64,000 nt of DNA, from positions 407,970 through 471,969 of the forward strand of contig NZ_JOMF01000004.1 in assembly GCF_000711215.1 (NCBI RefSeq). The letters are read 5' to 3'. The notes under the pieces are model-generated. The model did not search any database. It was not told the origin of the DNA and saw nothing but the letters and a program-made list of their open reading frames with translations. Each line of letters opens with the position of its first letter. Position 1 is the first letter of the stretch. Source of the DNA: Methanomicrobium mobile BP. Its GTDB lineage: Archaea; Halobacteriota; Methanomicrobia; Methanomicrobiales; Methanomicrobiaceae. A program made the position numbers and the translations under genes. Shown piece by piece: positions 43,304 through 52,429 of the stretch.

Positions 43304-46051
43304 ATGACAGCCCCGAAAAAGACGGGCGCTTCCCAAAAGAAGAACGCCTCGGGATACAGACTTGCCGACCTGCCTCTTCCGCAGGCGCTCATCGACGCAT
43401 ATGCGAAACGCGGCATAACCGAGCTTTATCCGCCGCAGGCAGAATGCGTAAAGAAAGGTCTCCTTGACGGCAAAAATCTCCTTATCTCGATTCCGACGGC
43501 AAGCGGAAAGACCCTCGTCGCCGAGATGGCAATGCACAGGCAGATTAGTGCGCAGGGAAAATGCCTCTATATCGTCCCTCTTAAAGCACTTGCCTCCGAA
43601 AAATTTGAAGAATTCCAGAATAAGGGCGTCAAAGTCGGCATTGCCACGGGCGACCTCGATAAACGCGACGAGTATCTGGGAAAGAACGATATCATCATCA
43701 CCACGAGCGAGAAGGCGGATTCGCTCCTGAGGAACAATGCGCGATGGATGGAGCTTGTCACCTGCCTTGTCATTGACGAGGCGCATCTCATCGATTCCGA
43801 GGACCGCGGCGCAACTCTCGAGATGGTGATTACAAAACTGCGGTATCTCAACAAAAACATGCAGATTATCGCGCTTACCGCCACTATCGGCAACCCGAGA
43901 ACTTTCGCGGGCTGGCTCGATGCCGAGCACGTCTCATCGGAATGGCGACCCGTTATCCTCAAGGAGGGCGTATTTTACGCAAATACCATCTATTTCGAGG
44001 AGGATGATCGGGAGATTGATATGCCGACGAAGGACGAGGATACCAATCTCTGTCTGGACTGCATCAAAGAAGGCGGTCAGTGCCTTGTTTTTGTCAATTC
44101 GAGACGCAATGCCGAAGGATTCGCAAAACGCATGGCAAAGGCTCTGGAAAAATACGACGAGGAACTAAAAAGGGTTCACGATAATGCACATGAAAATGTC
44201 CGTAAAAGAGCCGGAGGCACGGATAAGTCGGATAAAACGGACGAATCCGATGAGTCGGATGCGCTGCATGAGCCGTATAAGCCGTATAAGCACCTGACGG
44301 ATTCCGCCGTTCTTGAAAGAATCGAAAAAGAGCTTGAGGCTGTAGCCGAGACCGATATGGGTCAGACGCTGGCGCTCTGCACGGGTAAGGGTGCATCTTT
44401 TCATCATGCCGGCATGAAACGCGAACAGCGTCAGATTATCGAGCAGGGATTCCGCGACGGTCACATCAAGGTTATTTCTTCGACGCCGACACTTGCCGCG
44501 GGACTTAACCTTCCGGCAAGACGTGTCATCATCCGCGATTATATGCGCTTTGCCGAGGATGGTATGCGCCCGATTCCGGTCCGCGAGTATCGGCAGATGG
44601 CGGGGCGTGCGGGCAGACCGCATCTCGACCCCTACGGAGAGTCGGTGCTGATTGCAAAGAGCCGCGATATGGCAAACGGGCTTTTCGAGGAGTTTATCGA
44701 CGCTCCTTCCGAGGACGTGAAATCGCGGCTGGACGACGAGTCGGCACTCTGCGCCCAGATTCTCTCCCTGATTGCGACGGGATTTGTGCGAAAGGACGAC
44801 GATCTGATTGCGTTTCTTAAGCAGACCTTCTACATGTATACGAACAAGAAGAGTTCGTATCTCACGGAGATAGTCGGCGATTCCATAGATTTCCTCGAGG
44901 ACGCGGGAATGATCACGAAGATCGACGGGTTTCTTTCGGCGACGGCATACGGCAGTCTTGTCTCGCGCCTTTACATAAACCCCGTCAGCGCCGAGATTAT
45001 CGCCGGAAAACTGCGCGAGAAGCAGGCGGTGATTAACGAAGGTCTAAGCGGTGTCTCGGGAAAGGAAAAACTCCGCCGCTCGAAGGATCTTGCGGATGCC
45101 GGTTCGAAAAACGCCGGCGGCAGCCCGATATTTTCGGATATCGGTCTTCTGCAGCTTCTCTGCAAGACGCCGGATATGCACACTCTTTACGTGAAAAAGG
45201 ACGAGATTGCGGTTATCAACCAATTCTCGATGGAGCATGAGGATGAGCTGTGGCTCGGCATCTCGTTTGACAGCATGGAGGAGGATTATCGCGCTCTTAA
45301 AACCGCAATGCTCCTCGATAACTGGATCTCCGAGGTCGGCGAGAATCTTATCTGTCAGCGGTTTAATGTCGGTCCCGGCGATATCTACAATGTCGTAGAG
45401 AGCATGAACTGGCTCTGTTATTCGGCGTCGCGAATCTCTTCGATGTTTGCCGAGGATCTGAGAGAGGCCGTCACCGAGGTCGAACTGAGGATGAAACACG
45501 GCGTCAAGCGCGAGCTGCTTCCGCTTGTAAAGCTTCGGAATATCGGGCGCGTCCGTGCAAGAAGGCTCTTCAACAATAATATAACGGGTCCTGCGGCGAT
45601 TCGGTCGGCAAAATTTGAGGCACTCGCATCGATTCTCGGTCAGAAGATTGCAAAGCAGCTTGTCGATCAGGTCTCGAAGATGGAGCGCGATTATTCGGGT
45701 CTTGACAGTCTGTCGTCACCCGATTATTCTGCGTTCCCTGCCCGCTCCGACCGCCCCGCCAGTTCTGATCGCACCGGCGATGAGGGGGGTAACGGCGATG
45801 CGGATGTTAACGGCGTTAACGAAGTCAAAGGTGCCAAAGATGCCGAAGTCGGGGATGCCGGCGAAGCTGATGATCTTGATGATGCCGATAATGACGGTAA
45901 TGCCGGTGACGTGTCGCCGGTGCCGAATCGGAAGAAGGGTCACGGTGCTGAAAAAGAGCTGAATAAGGCTAAAGGTAAGAGTCCGAAAGAAAAGGGTTCG
46001 AAAGATAAAAGTCAGGGTCGGAATAACCAGAAATCGCTTTTTGAATTTTAG
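43304..46051 (+). CDS. hel308: Hel308-type DNA helicase with extended tail
   Basis: A 915-residue superfamily 2 helicase that unwinds lagging strands at stalled forks. Walker A PTASGKT (residues 64-70), DEAH (158-161), LTATIGN, motif VI with QMAGRAGRP. The HLH and ratchet region (LPLVKLRNIGRVRARRLFNN) are intact. Two features exceed the usual 700-750 residues: an insert of Asp/Ser/Lys repeats near 292-330 and a low-complexity, charged tail from about 802. The tail ends in QKSLFEF, a PCNA-interacting-peptide-like motif. An upstream GTG at 43289 is an alternative start. Confidence 0.93.
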   Translation: MTAPKKTGASQKKNASGYRLADLPLPQALIDAYAKRGITELYPPQAECVKKGLLDGKNLLISIPTASGKTLVAEMAMHRQISAQGKCLYIVPLKALASEKFEEFQNKGVKVGIATGDLDKRDEYLGKNDIIITTSEKADSLLRNNARWMELVTCLVIDEAHLIDSEDRGATLEMVITKLRYLNKNMQIIALTATIGNPRTFAGWLDAEHVSSEWRPVILKEGVFYANTIYFEEDDREIDMPTKDEDTNLCLDCIKEGGQCLVFVNSRRNAEGFAKRMAKALEKYDEELKRVHDNAHENVRKRAGGTDKSDKTDESDESDALHEPYKPYKHLTDSAVLERIEKELEAVAETDMGQTLALCTGKGASFHHAGMKREQRQIIEQGFRDGHIKVISSTPTLAAGLNLPARRVIIRDYMRFAEDGMRPIPVREYRQMAGRAGRPHLDPYGESVLIAKSRDMANGLFEEFIDAPSEDVKSRLDDESALCAQILSLIATGFVRKDDDLIAFLKQTFYMYTNKKSSYLTEIVGDSIDFLEDAGMITKIDGFLSATAYGSLVSRLYINPVSAEIIAGKLREKQAVINEGLSGVSGKEKLRRSKDLADAGSKNAGGSPIFSDIGLLQLLCKTPDMHTLYVKKDEIAVINQFSMEHEDELWLGISFDSMEEDYRALKTAMLLDNWISEVGENLICQRFNVGPGDIYNVVESMNWLCYSASRISSMFAEDLREAVTEVELRMKHGVKRELLPLVKLRNIGRVRARRLFNNNITGPAAIRSAKFEALASILGQKIAKQLVDQVSKMERDYSGLDSLSSPDYSAFPARSDRPASSDRTGDEGGNGDADVNGVNEVKGAKDAEVGDAGEADDLDDADNDGNAGDVSPVPNRKKGHGAEKELNKAKGKSPKEKGSKDKSQGRNNQKSLFEF

Positions 46052-46166
46052 GCGACAAAGATTAGGCGGCAAAAATGACTGAATCAACTGAATCTGGAAA
46101 TGCGGTTGGAATCCGTGAATATGAATTGCCATGAATCAAATGTGATATGCAAGGGGAGAAGAGATA

Positions 46167-46934
46167 ATGAAGACTGAAACATATGCAAACGGAACAAATT
46201 TGAAAGATAACGGTAACGGTGCAGGCGGCTCGAGGCATTGTTTTGCGCTGAGTCCGGCGCCTGTGCCGGTATCGCCGGGAGAGGGGTCCGATGGAGAGGG
46301 AATCGGGATGTTCTGCAGTGTCGGAAGAGCGGAGTTGTCCGTAAAGGATATTCCGGAATGCCTGAAAGCCGTAAAGAAGGTCGCGGACGCGGAAAATGTG
46401 TACATAATCTGCCTGAACGCCGATTGCATAGCGGGATACGGGCATATCGAAAGTGCCGTTTTCCACGCGAAACGCTCATGGTATGAGGATAAGCCGATAG
46501 CGAACTCGTTCGAGATGGAAGTTCTTCTCTACACGGGAGCAAGACGGCAGTGCAACGAGATCGGAGAATTCGGACTTCACAAAGGCAATAACGACCTGTT
46601 TGTCTGCGTATGCGAAGAGATGAAAAATAAGGTCGGAAATGAAAGAGACGGCAATAAACACGGCAAGGATGAGAATAAGAATGAAAAATATGCCGAATAT
46701 TGTGAGAAGAACGAGAAGGTTTTCTCCGAACTCGAGAGAGAGATTGGTCTTAAGTTGAAGAACGGCGATGACAGCGGTAACATCGGTGACGGCAATGACA
46801 GGATCTCCGATAGGAAACTGAAGAAACTCATGAAGCTCTTCGACATTCCGGACGAAGAGTTATCCGAAGTCGGCATCGGAAGAATCGAGGAACTGATTGT
46901 CGAGAAGGTTGCTCTGCTTGACATTCAGAAGTAA
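46167..46934 (+). CDS. cgi121: KEOPS complex subunit Cgi121
   Basis: A 255-residue protein of the Cgi121/TPRKB family. Core motif: ESAVFHAKRSWYEDKPIANS followed by EMEVLLYTGARRQCNEIGEFGLHKGNN. Cgi121 binds Bud32 and tRNA in the KEOPS complex that makes t6A37. Relative to family members of about 150-170 residues this protein has a low-complexity N-terminus and a charged linker (ERDGNKHGKDENKNEKYAEYCEK). GGGGAG upstream supports the start. hel308-cgi121 adjacency is common in methanogens. Confidence 0.9.
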   Translation: MKTETYANGTNLKDNGNGAGGSRHCFALSPAPVPVSPGEGSDGEGIGMFCSVGRAELSVKDIPECLKAVKKVADAENVYIICLNADCIAGYGHIESAVFHAKRSWYEDKPIANSFEMEVLLYTGARRQCNEIGEFGLHKGNNDLFVCVCEEMKNKVGNERDGNKHGKDENKNEKYAEYCEKNEKVFSELEREIGLKLKNGDDSGNIGDGNDRISDRKLKKLMKLFDIPDEELSEVGIGRIEELIVEKVALLDIQK

Positions 46935-47232
46935 ATTGGACTGACTTTATAGGATTGGTTTTTTACTCTTCTTTTTATTTTTATTTAATTTTCTGTGATT
47001 TTGACTCATAGTAGGTTAAGGAGTCTTTGACGGTTTCTGAGGGATATTCCGGGGAACCATTGATAGGAATTCGGAAGAATTGCTGTGAGATTGCTGTGAA
47101 ATTGTTGACAGTTATTGAGAGAGATTTTAGAGAGGAATTGGATAGAGATTGTGGTGGAATTGCTGATAGTTATTGTTAGATAATTGTGAGAAGATTGTAG
47201 GGATTTTGTGAGGAAGGAGTGGTGGTTACCCC

Positions 47233-47255
47233 GACCCCATCATTTCGACTGGAGA
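47233..47255 (-). other. ORB-like element A
   Basis: Minus-strand reading TCTCCAGTCGAAATGATG then GGGTC: an interrupted dyad followed by a G-string, the archaeal ORB layout. Part of the 33-bp inverted repeat whose other arm holds element B; the repeat extends through 47265. Confidence 0.75.
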
Positions 47256-47603
47256 TGTTTTTATGGATAGGGGTGTTGAGAAGTAAGTGCCGTAAAGAAT
47301 AGTGCAAGTACTTTTTGAAAGCGGAGAATAGTCATTGGTACCTATGAGAATAATAGTATATATTAATTGTTAAATGTAACACAAGGTGTGAAAAGTTTCT
47401 CACAACGACAATAAAAAATAAGAAAATAAATCAAACTTTACGAGAACCCTATCATGCACAACCCTCTCATACAATTTTTCATAAAAGAAAAATGCAATTC
47501 TTTCATCATAAAATTAGAAATCTCTTCATTATTCACTTATTTTTTATATTTTTCTTCTTCTTTTTCCTATCCATCTCTTATCAATTTCTTTCACCCCCCC
47601 ACA

Positions 47604-47636
47604 CATAAAAACATCTCCAGTCGAAATGATGGGGTC
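47604..47636 (+). other. ORB-like element B in 33-bp inverted repeat
   Basis: CATAAAAACATCTCCAGTCG and then AAATGATGGGGTC is the exact reverse complement of 47233-47265. The ORB core is 47614-47636. Both G-strings point away from the AT-rich segment between the arms. Confidence 0.78.
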
Positions 47637-48370
47637 AGTGTCAACATCCTTGATCCTGATTCCTCTTTTCTCTCTTCCCTTCCCCTTCCCCCCCTCGTTA
47701 ACTCTCATTAACTCTCTCCTGTCCTTACCATCTCCTTCCTCTCTCCTCCCGAACCCAGACCCCCTCCCCGTTTGCTCTTCCTTATTCAGCCCCCTCTTGA
47801 ATCTTCCATCCTACATGTTCCCACATCTCGAGTTCTGCCCCCCCTTCCATTGCCTGCCTCGCCTCCTCAACTTTTCTCAGTTCCAATATCAATACCACTA
47901 CTAATACCTATACCAAAACCCGTTCCAATTCCCGCGTCACCCCTCATATTTCTCCCTCATTTGATCCTGTTCAACCTTACCTGTTCCAATTCCTATCCCG
48001 ATTCCGCAATAGCGCTTCGCAGGCGATATGGATTGCAGAAATATCTCATATTCGCGGAATATTTCCCGAAACAACCCTCGATTATCCCCTAAAGGTTCCG
48101 ACCGGTTTCTCACTGCCTCACTCAAAACATAATGATTAATAATCTTTCAATCTGAATAGTATGTTTACACAAAGTTGCGGACTCGACAAGGGGTATGGGG
48201 AGTCTGGGAATCATTCGAAAAATCTCTCAATTTCTCAATGATTTTTAAAACGGAGTTAAAATCGGGTGAAATCTCATCCGAAGAATTATCTCTGAAATAT
48301 AGGTAACTCTGCATGTTTTTCGTGCAATTTCCATTTGAAATCCCACCATCTCCTTTAAAATTCGAATTCT

Positions 48371-48485
48371 GTAATTTGATATGTAATTTGGTATGTGACT
48401 TGGCATGTAACCACGGTTGGCATGCAACCGGGTATGTAACTTGACATGTAACTTGCATGTAACTTGACATGCAATTCGGTATGCG
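48371..48485. repeat. ATGTAACTTG-type repeats upstream of cdc6
   Basis: At least eight imperfect copies of a 9-14-bp unit (ATGTAATTTGGT, ATGTGACTTGGC, ATGTAACCACGG, ATGCAACCGGGT, ATGTAACTTGAC, ATGTAACTTGC, ATGTAACTTGAC, ATGCAATTCGGT) end about 95 bases before the cdc6 start. They could be initiator contact sites or the usual intergenic repeats. Confidence 0.75.
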
Positions 48486-48580
48486 GCATTTCATCAATTC
48501 GCCATCGGGATTCGTCCCGCATCCGACAGTCATGCAGAAATCATAAAAGCCGTCAAATAAATTAAAAAGAGGTCGTATCT

Positions 48581-50023
48581 GTGCCTGACAATTATGAGGA
48601 TTACTGGAGCGGAAACAAAGGGGATATCGGGGGCGATAAAATAAACAATACCCTAAACGATATCGGAAACAGCATTGGAAACAACAAAGAAAAAGAGTAC
48701 GGAAACGGAAACGAAGGCGTGAATGAGAACGCCGGCAAATTCAAATCCGGCAATTTTCCAAATCCCGATGATCTCTTCGGGAAATATCTGGATAAAGGCA
48801 ACATTTACAAGAACAGGGAAGTTCTGCTTCACACATATAAACCGAACGATCTCCTGCACAGACGCGACGAGATAGAATCTATTGCCGCCATACTTGCGCC
48901 GGCGATTCATAACGAAACTCCTTCAAATATCCTGATTTACGGAAAAACGGGGACAGGAAAGACTACTTCAGTGGCGTATGTCGGCACCGCTCTCGTAAGC
49001 ACGTGTCAGAAGATGGGAAAGACCTGCAATGTCATATACATCAACTGTCAGATTATAGACACTCAGTATCGGGTTCTCGGTTTTATCGCCGGCGAACTCG
49101 AAAAACTGGGCAGCAAAGCGAGCGATAAGTTCCGTTCCGGCATCCCGAAGACCGGATGGGCAACCGACCAACTCTATACCGAACTTAAGAACATGATAGA
49201 CACAATCGGCGGCGTCAACGTAATCGTCCTCGACGAAATAGACAAACTGGTCAAGAAGAGCGGAGACGAGACACTCTACAGCCTCACCAGATTCAACAGC
49301 GACCTTAAAAACGCAAAGATAAGCATAATCGGAATCTCAAACGACCTGCGTTTCACAGAATTCCTCGATCCGAGAGTTCTGTCGTCATTATCCGAGGAAG
49401 AAAAAGTCTTCAATCCGTATAATGCCCTTCAGCTTCGCGACATTCTGAAGCAGAGAGCCGATATTGCGTTTGTGGACGGCGCCCTCGAAGATGAGGTAAT
49501 TCCGCTTTGTGCGGCACTTGCGGCTCAGGAGCACGGAGATGCAAGACGCGCCCTCGACCTGCTCAGGGAATCGGGAGATCTCGCCAACCGCGAAAAAGCC
49601 GATAAGGTCACGGAGCGTCACGTAAAGAATGCGCAGCAGAAGATTGAAACGGATACCTTAAGCGACTGCGTATCGTCGCTTCCGACGCAGAGCAAGGCAG
49701 TTCTCTTCTCAATGCTGCTTCTTAACAGTAACAAACAGGCCTTCACGACGGGCGAAGTTGCGCAGACCTACAGGGAGGTTGCAAACGTCCTTGACCTTGA
49801 CGTTCTCACGCACAGAAGAATCACCGACCTCATCAACGAACTTCAGATGCTCGGTATCATAAACTCCCGTGTAATTTCCAGAGGAAGATACGGGCGAACA
49901 AAAGAGATGTCATTCGGTCCCGGAACCGACAGAATCGAGAAGACACTTCATGACGATAAAAAATTCTACGATGAGCGTTTAAGCCTCATAGATGTCACAC
50001 GTTTCAAAAACATGTACAGATAA
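48581..50023 (+). CDS. cdc6: Orc1/Cdc6 replication initiator (main copy)
   Basis: A 480-residue AAA+ initiator. After a Gly/Asn-rich extension of about 60 residues, the canonical start is seen (DLFGKYLDKGNIYKNREVLL, YKPNDLLHRRDEIESIA). Walker A GKTGTGKTT (121-129), Walker B VLDEID (216-221), sensor-1 IIGISNDLRF and sensor-2 HGDARRALDLLR. The C-terminal winged helix (VLFSMLLLNSNKQAFTTGEV) binds ORB sites. GTG start at 48581 has AGAGGT upstream. The two ORBs at 47.2-47.6 kb and those at 52.2-52.4 kb flank the gene. Confidence 0.95.
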   Translation: MPDNYEDYWSGNKGDIGGDKINNTLNDIGNSIGNNKEKEYGNGNEGVNENAGKFKSGNFPNPDDLFGKYLDKGNIYKNREVLLHTYKPNDLLHRRDEIESIAAILAPAIHNETPSNILIYGKTGTGKTTSVAYVGTALVSTCQKMGKTCNVIYINCQIIDTQYRVLGFIAGELEKLGSKASDKFRSGIPKTGWATDQLYTELKNMIDTIGGVNVIVLDEIDKLVKKSGDETLYSLTRFNSDLKNAKISIIGISNDLRFTEFLDPRVLSSLSEEEKVFNPYNALQLRDILKQRADIAFVDGALEDEVIPLCAALAAQEHGDARRALDLLRESGDLANREKADKVTERHVKNAQQKIETDTLSDCVSSLPTQSKAVLFSMLLLNSNKQAFTTGEVAQTYREVANVLDLDVLTHRRITDLINELQMLGIINSRVISRGRYGRTKEMSFGPGTDRIEKTLHDDKKFYDERLSLIDVTRFKNMYR

Positions 50024-50039
50024 AGCCTCCATTTTTATT

Positions 50040-50215
50040 ACATTTTCATTATTTTCCATGTTGTTCCATTACTCCGCTCCTTTTTTTATTCCGTTATTCC
50101 ATTCCCATGTGATTCCATAACCCCACCATTTTGTTATTCCATTTCCCCTGTTATTCAGCCCCCGTTATCCGATTTCCCTGTTTATTCCATTCATTTTTTA
50201 TTCCTTTATTTCGTT
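50040..50215. repeat. TTATTCCATT-type repeats after cdc6
   Basis: Imperfect repeats of TTCCATT/TTATTCCATT (eight or more variants) begin right after the cdc6 stop codon and run to about 50215. No gene. Same post-stop repeat habit as elsewhere in the window. Confidence 0.7.
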
Positions 50216-50298
50216 CATTTTTTCCATCATACCTATCCGTTTGCGGTTTGGATAATCGGCGAAATTTAAGGCATATGAGATAGTAATATAGTTACAAT

Positions 50299-50790
50299 AT
50301 GGACGACAAGGACAGACTAATTCTGACTCTTCTCGAGGAAGACTGCAAAGTACCTGTGGAATCACTTGCGGATATGGTCGATTTAACCAAAGAAGAGCTT
50401 CTGAGTCGCATTGAAGTTCTTGAAAAAGACAGAATAATTCAAAAATACACGGCATGTGTCGACTGGGAGAAGGCAGGCGAAGGCGTGGTCGCCGCAATCG
50501 TCGAGCTCAAAGTCTCTCCCGAGAGGGATTTCGGATACGACAAGATAGCCGAGAGACTCGCAAGGCACAGGCAGGTTAAGTCGCTCCGTCTGATCAGCGG
50601 AGCATACGACCTTGAACTCCTCGTCGTCGGCAAAAACATCCATGAGATAACCCGCTTTGTTGCCGAGCAGGTAGCCCCGCTCGAACATGTGCGCGAGACG
50701 GGAACAATACTCATAATGAAGACCTACAAGGACAACGGCATAGAATACTTCGAACGCAAGAGCGGCGAGAGGCTGCCGTATTCGCTCTAA
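50299..50790 (+). CDS. Lrp/AsnC-family transcription regulator
   Basis: A 163-residue regulator: N-terminal HTH (LILTLLEEDCKVPVESLADMV, LTKEELLSRIEVLEKDRIIQKYTA) and a C-terminal RAM/AsnC ligand domain (VAAIVELKVSPERDFGYDKIAERLARH, SGAYDLELLVVGKNIHEITRFVAEQ). It precedes an aminotransferase by ten bases, and the two are co-transcribed. Lrp proteins often control amino-acid metabolism, so it may respond to the aminotransferase's product. A TATA-like AATTTAAGG near 50260 suggests an almost leaderless transcript. Confidence 0.9.
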   Translation: MDDKDRLILTLLEEDCKVPVESLADMVDLTKEELLSRIEVLEKDRIIQKYTACVDWEKAGEGVVAAIVELKVSPERDFGYDKIAERLARHRQVKSLRLISGAYDLELLVVGKNIHEITRFVAEQVAPLEHVRETGTILIMKTYKDNGIEYFERKSGERLPYSL

Positions 50791-50800
50791 GGAGGTAAAA

Positions 50801-51967
50801 ATGAGGAATTTTTGTTCGGAAAGAGTCCGCTCCATACCTCCGTCGGGCATACGCAAGTTCTTTGACATCGCTCAGGAGATGGACGACGTCATCTCGCTCG
50901 GCGTCGGCGAACCGGATTTCGATACGCCGTGGAACATAAGGGAAGCGGCGATTCGCTCAATCGAGCAGGGACAGACGGCATACACCTCGAACACCGGTCT
51001 TCTGGAACTTCGTCAGGAGATACAGAGATACCTCGAAGAGTCCTTCGGCGTCTCCTACGATTACCGTAGCGAGATGATAGTCACGAGCGGCGCCTCGGAA
51101 GCGCTGGATATCGTAATCCGCGGCGTTGTCGACCCGGGCGACGATGTCCTTGTCGCCGATCCCTCGTATATCGCATACTGCTCCAATGTCATGCTCGCCG
51201 GCGGCAGACCGGTTCAGGTCCCATGCCTTGAGAAAGACAAGTTCAGGCTGACGCCGGAGGCAATTCAGGAGAAGATAACGCCCAAGACCAAGGTGCTCCT
51301 CTGCAACTTCCCGAACAATCCTTCGGGAGCGGTCATGTCGAAGGATGACTATAAGGCAATCGCCGATGTCGTCGTCGATAACGATCTTCTCCTCGTCAGC
51401 GATGAGATTTACACCGAACTCACGTATGACGGTCAGAAGACGGCGGCGGCATCCGTCGACGAGCTCTGGGAGAGGACAATCACAATCAACGGATTCTCGA
51501 AAGCGTTCTCCATGACCGGCTGGCGTCTGGGTTACCTCTGCGCACCCAGGGAGATTGCCGCCGAAATCCTCAAGATTCACCAGTATGTCATGCTTTCCGC
51601 GCCAACGGGGGCTCAGTATGCGGGTATCGAGGCACTTAAGAACGGCATGGACGCCTGTAAGGAGATGGTTCAGGAGTTCAGGGTAAGGAGAAATCTCTTC
51701 GTAAACGGACTTAACAGGGCGGGATTAAAGACGCATATGCCCAGCGGCGCTTTCTATGCTTTCCCCAATGTCAGCGAATTCGGACTCTCGGACGAGGTCT
51801 TTGCCGAGAGACTCTTAAAGGAGCACCATGTCGCCGTGGTTCCGGGATCCGTCTTCGGAGACGCCGGTAAAGACCATCTCCGCTGCAGTTATGCGACCTC
51901 ACGCGACGACCTGATGAAAGCGGTCGAGAGAATCGAGGAGTTCATAGCCGATATCTCGAAGAACTGA
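50801..51967 (+). CDS. Class I PLP-dependent aminotransferase (AspC family)
   Basis: A 388-residue fold-type I aminotransferase. PLP lysine is Lys234 in GFSKAFSMTGWRLGY; PNNPSG is at about residues 171-176 and DEIYTELTY at 201-209. Most similar to archaeal aspartate/aromatic aminotransferases; substrate cannot be fixed from sequence. AGGAGG six bases upstream is the strongest ribosome site in the window. After its stop, GTCGGATTT/GTCGAATAT/GTCGGATAT repeats begin at once. Confidence 0.92.
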   Translation: MRNFCSERVRSIPPSGIRKFFDIAQEMDDVISLGVGEPDFDTPWNIREAAIRSIEQGQTAYTSNTGLLELRQEIQRYLEESFGVSYDYRSEMIVTSGASEALDIVIRGVVDPGDDVLVADPSYIAYCSNVMLAGGRPVQVPCLEKDKFRLTPEAIQEKITPKTKVLLCNFPNNPSGAVMSKDDYKAIADVVVDNDLLLVSDEIYTELTYDGQKTAAASVDELWERTITINGFSKAFSMTGWRLGYLCAPREIAAEILKIHQYVMLSAPTGAQYAGIEALKNGMDACKEMVQEFRVRRNLFVNGLNRAGLKTHMPSGAFYAFPNVSEFGLSDEVFAERLLKEHHVAVVPGSVFGDAGKDHLRCSYATSRDDLMKAVERIEEFIADISKN

Positions 51968-52198
51968 GCTGTCGGATTTGTTGAAGTTGTCGAATATCTC
52001 AGAGATGTCGGATATCCCGGAGAGGTGGGAGCTGTCGGAATTTTCCGGGTGAACCGGTCACCTTGTACCTGCCCTGCCGGGACCTGCGGCACGGGGCATC
52101 GACGACAAACCGAAGTATTAATTAATGACCCAAAAAAACAACCAAATCCATTTTTAAGGCATTTAAATAATTTTGCAATTGTTTTTCACGAAATCCCA

Positions 52199-52221
52199 AA
52201 CCCCATCATTTCCACTGGAAA
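52199..52221 (-). other. ORB-like element C
   Basis: Minus-strand reading TTTCCAGTGGAAATGATG then GGGTT, closer to a perfect dyad than elements A and B. Same orientation as element D. Confidence 0.7.
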
Positions 52222-52406
52222 ATCGTATTTTTACATAAGTCTGTCCGAATTGTCATGACCAAAATGTTAATCATAAAATTTTAAGTAAGTCTCAAATGCA
52301 TTTTCACATCAAATCGTGATACCGGAATAAATAACAGTGTGAAGAAATAACCCGATTTCCCGACCGTATAATGAGAATGGAAAAACAGGATCCGAAAAGG
52401 CGGCAG

Positions 52407-52429
52407 AACCCCATCATTTCCATTGGAAA
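52407..52429 (-). other. ORB-like element D
   Basis: Minus-strand reading TTTCCAATGGAAATGATG then GGGTT; it differs from element C at one position in the dyad. Elements C and D are 185 bases apart and in the same orientation. Confidence 0.7.

Larger units (their letters stand above)
46935..48580. other. Replication origin region (oriC candidate)
   Basis: A 1.65-kb gene-free region ending at the cdc6 gene. Two ORB-like elements in opposite orientation, within a perfect 33-bp inverted repeat (47233-47265 and 47604-47636), flank a 338-bp AT-rich segment that fits a DNA-unwinding element. The plus strand is G/T/A-rich left of the repeat and switches to an almost pure C/T tract to the right (about 47640-47800). 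Short repeats (ATGTAACTTG-type) occur at 48371-48485. Open frames here have extreme low complexity and are not called. Confidence 0.8.

Noticed and set aside
42963..43307. 114-residue frame with GTG start between KH gene and hel308
   Set aside because: The first 40 residues look coding-like, but the rest is not, there is no ribosome site, and it overlaps the hel308 start.
47454..48092. Open frames in the C/T-rich part of the origin
   Set aside because: They encode almost only Ser, Pro, Leu and Phe from a pyrimidine tract and have no start signals.
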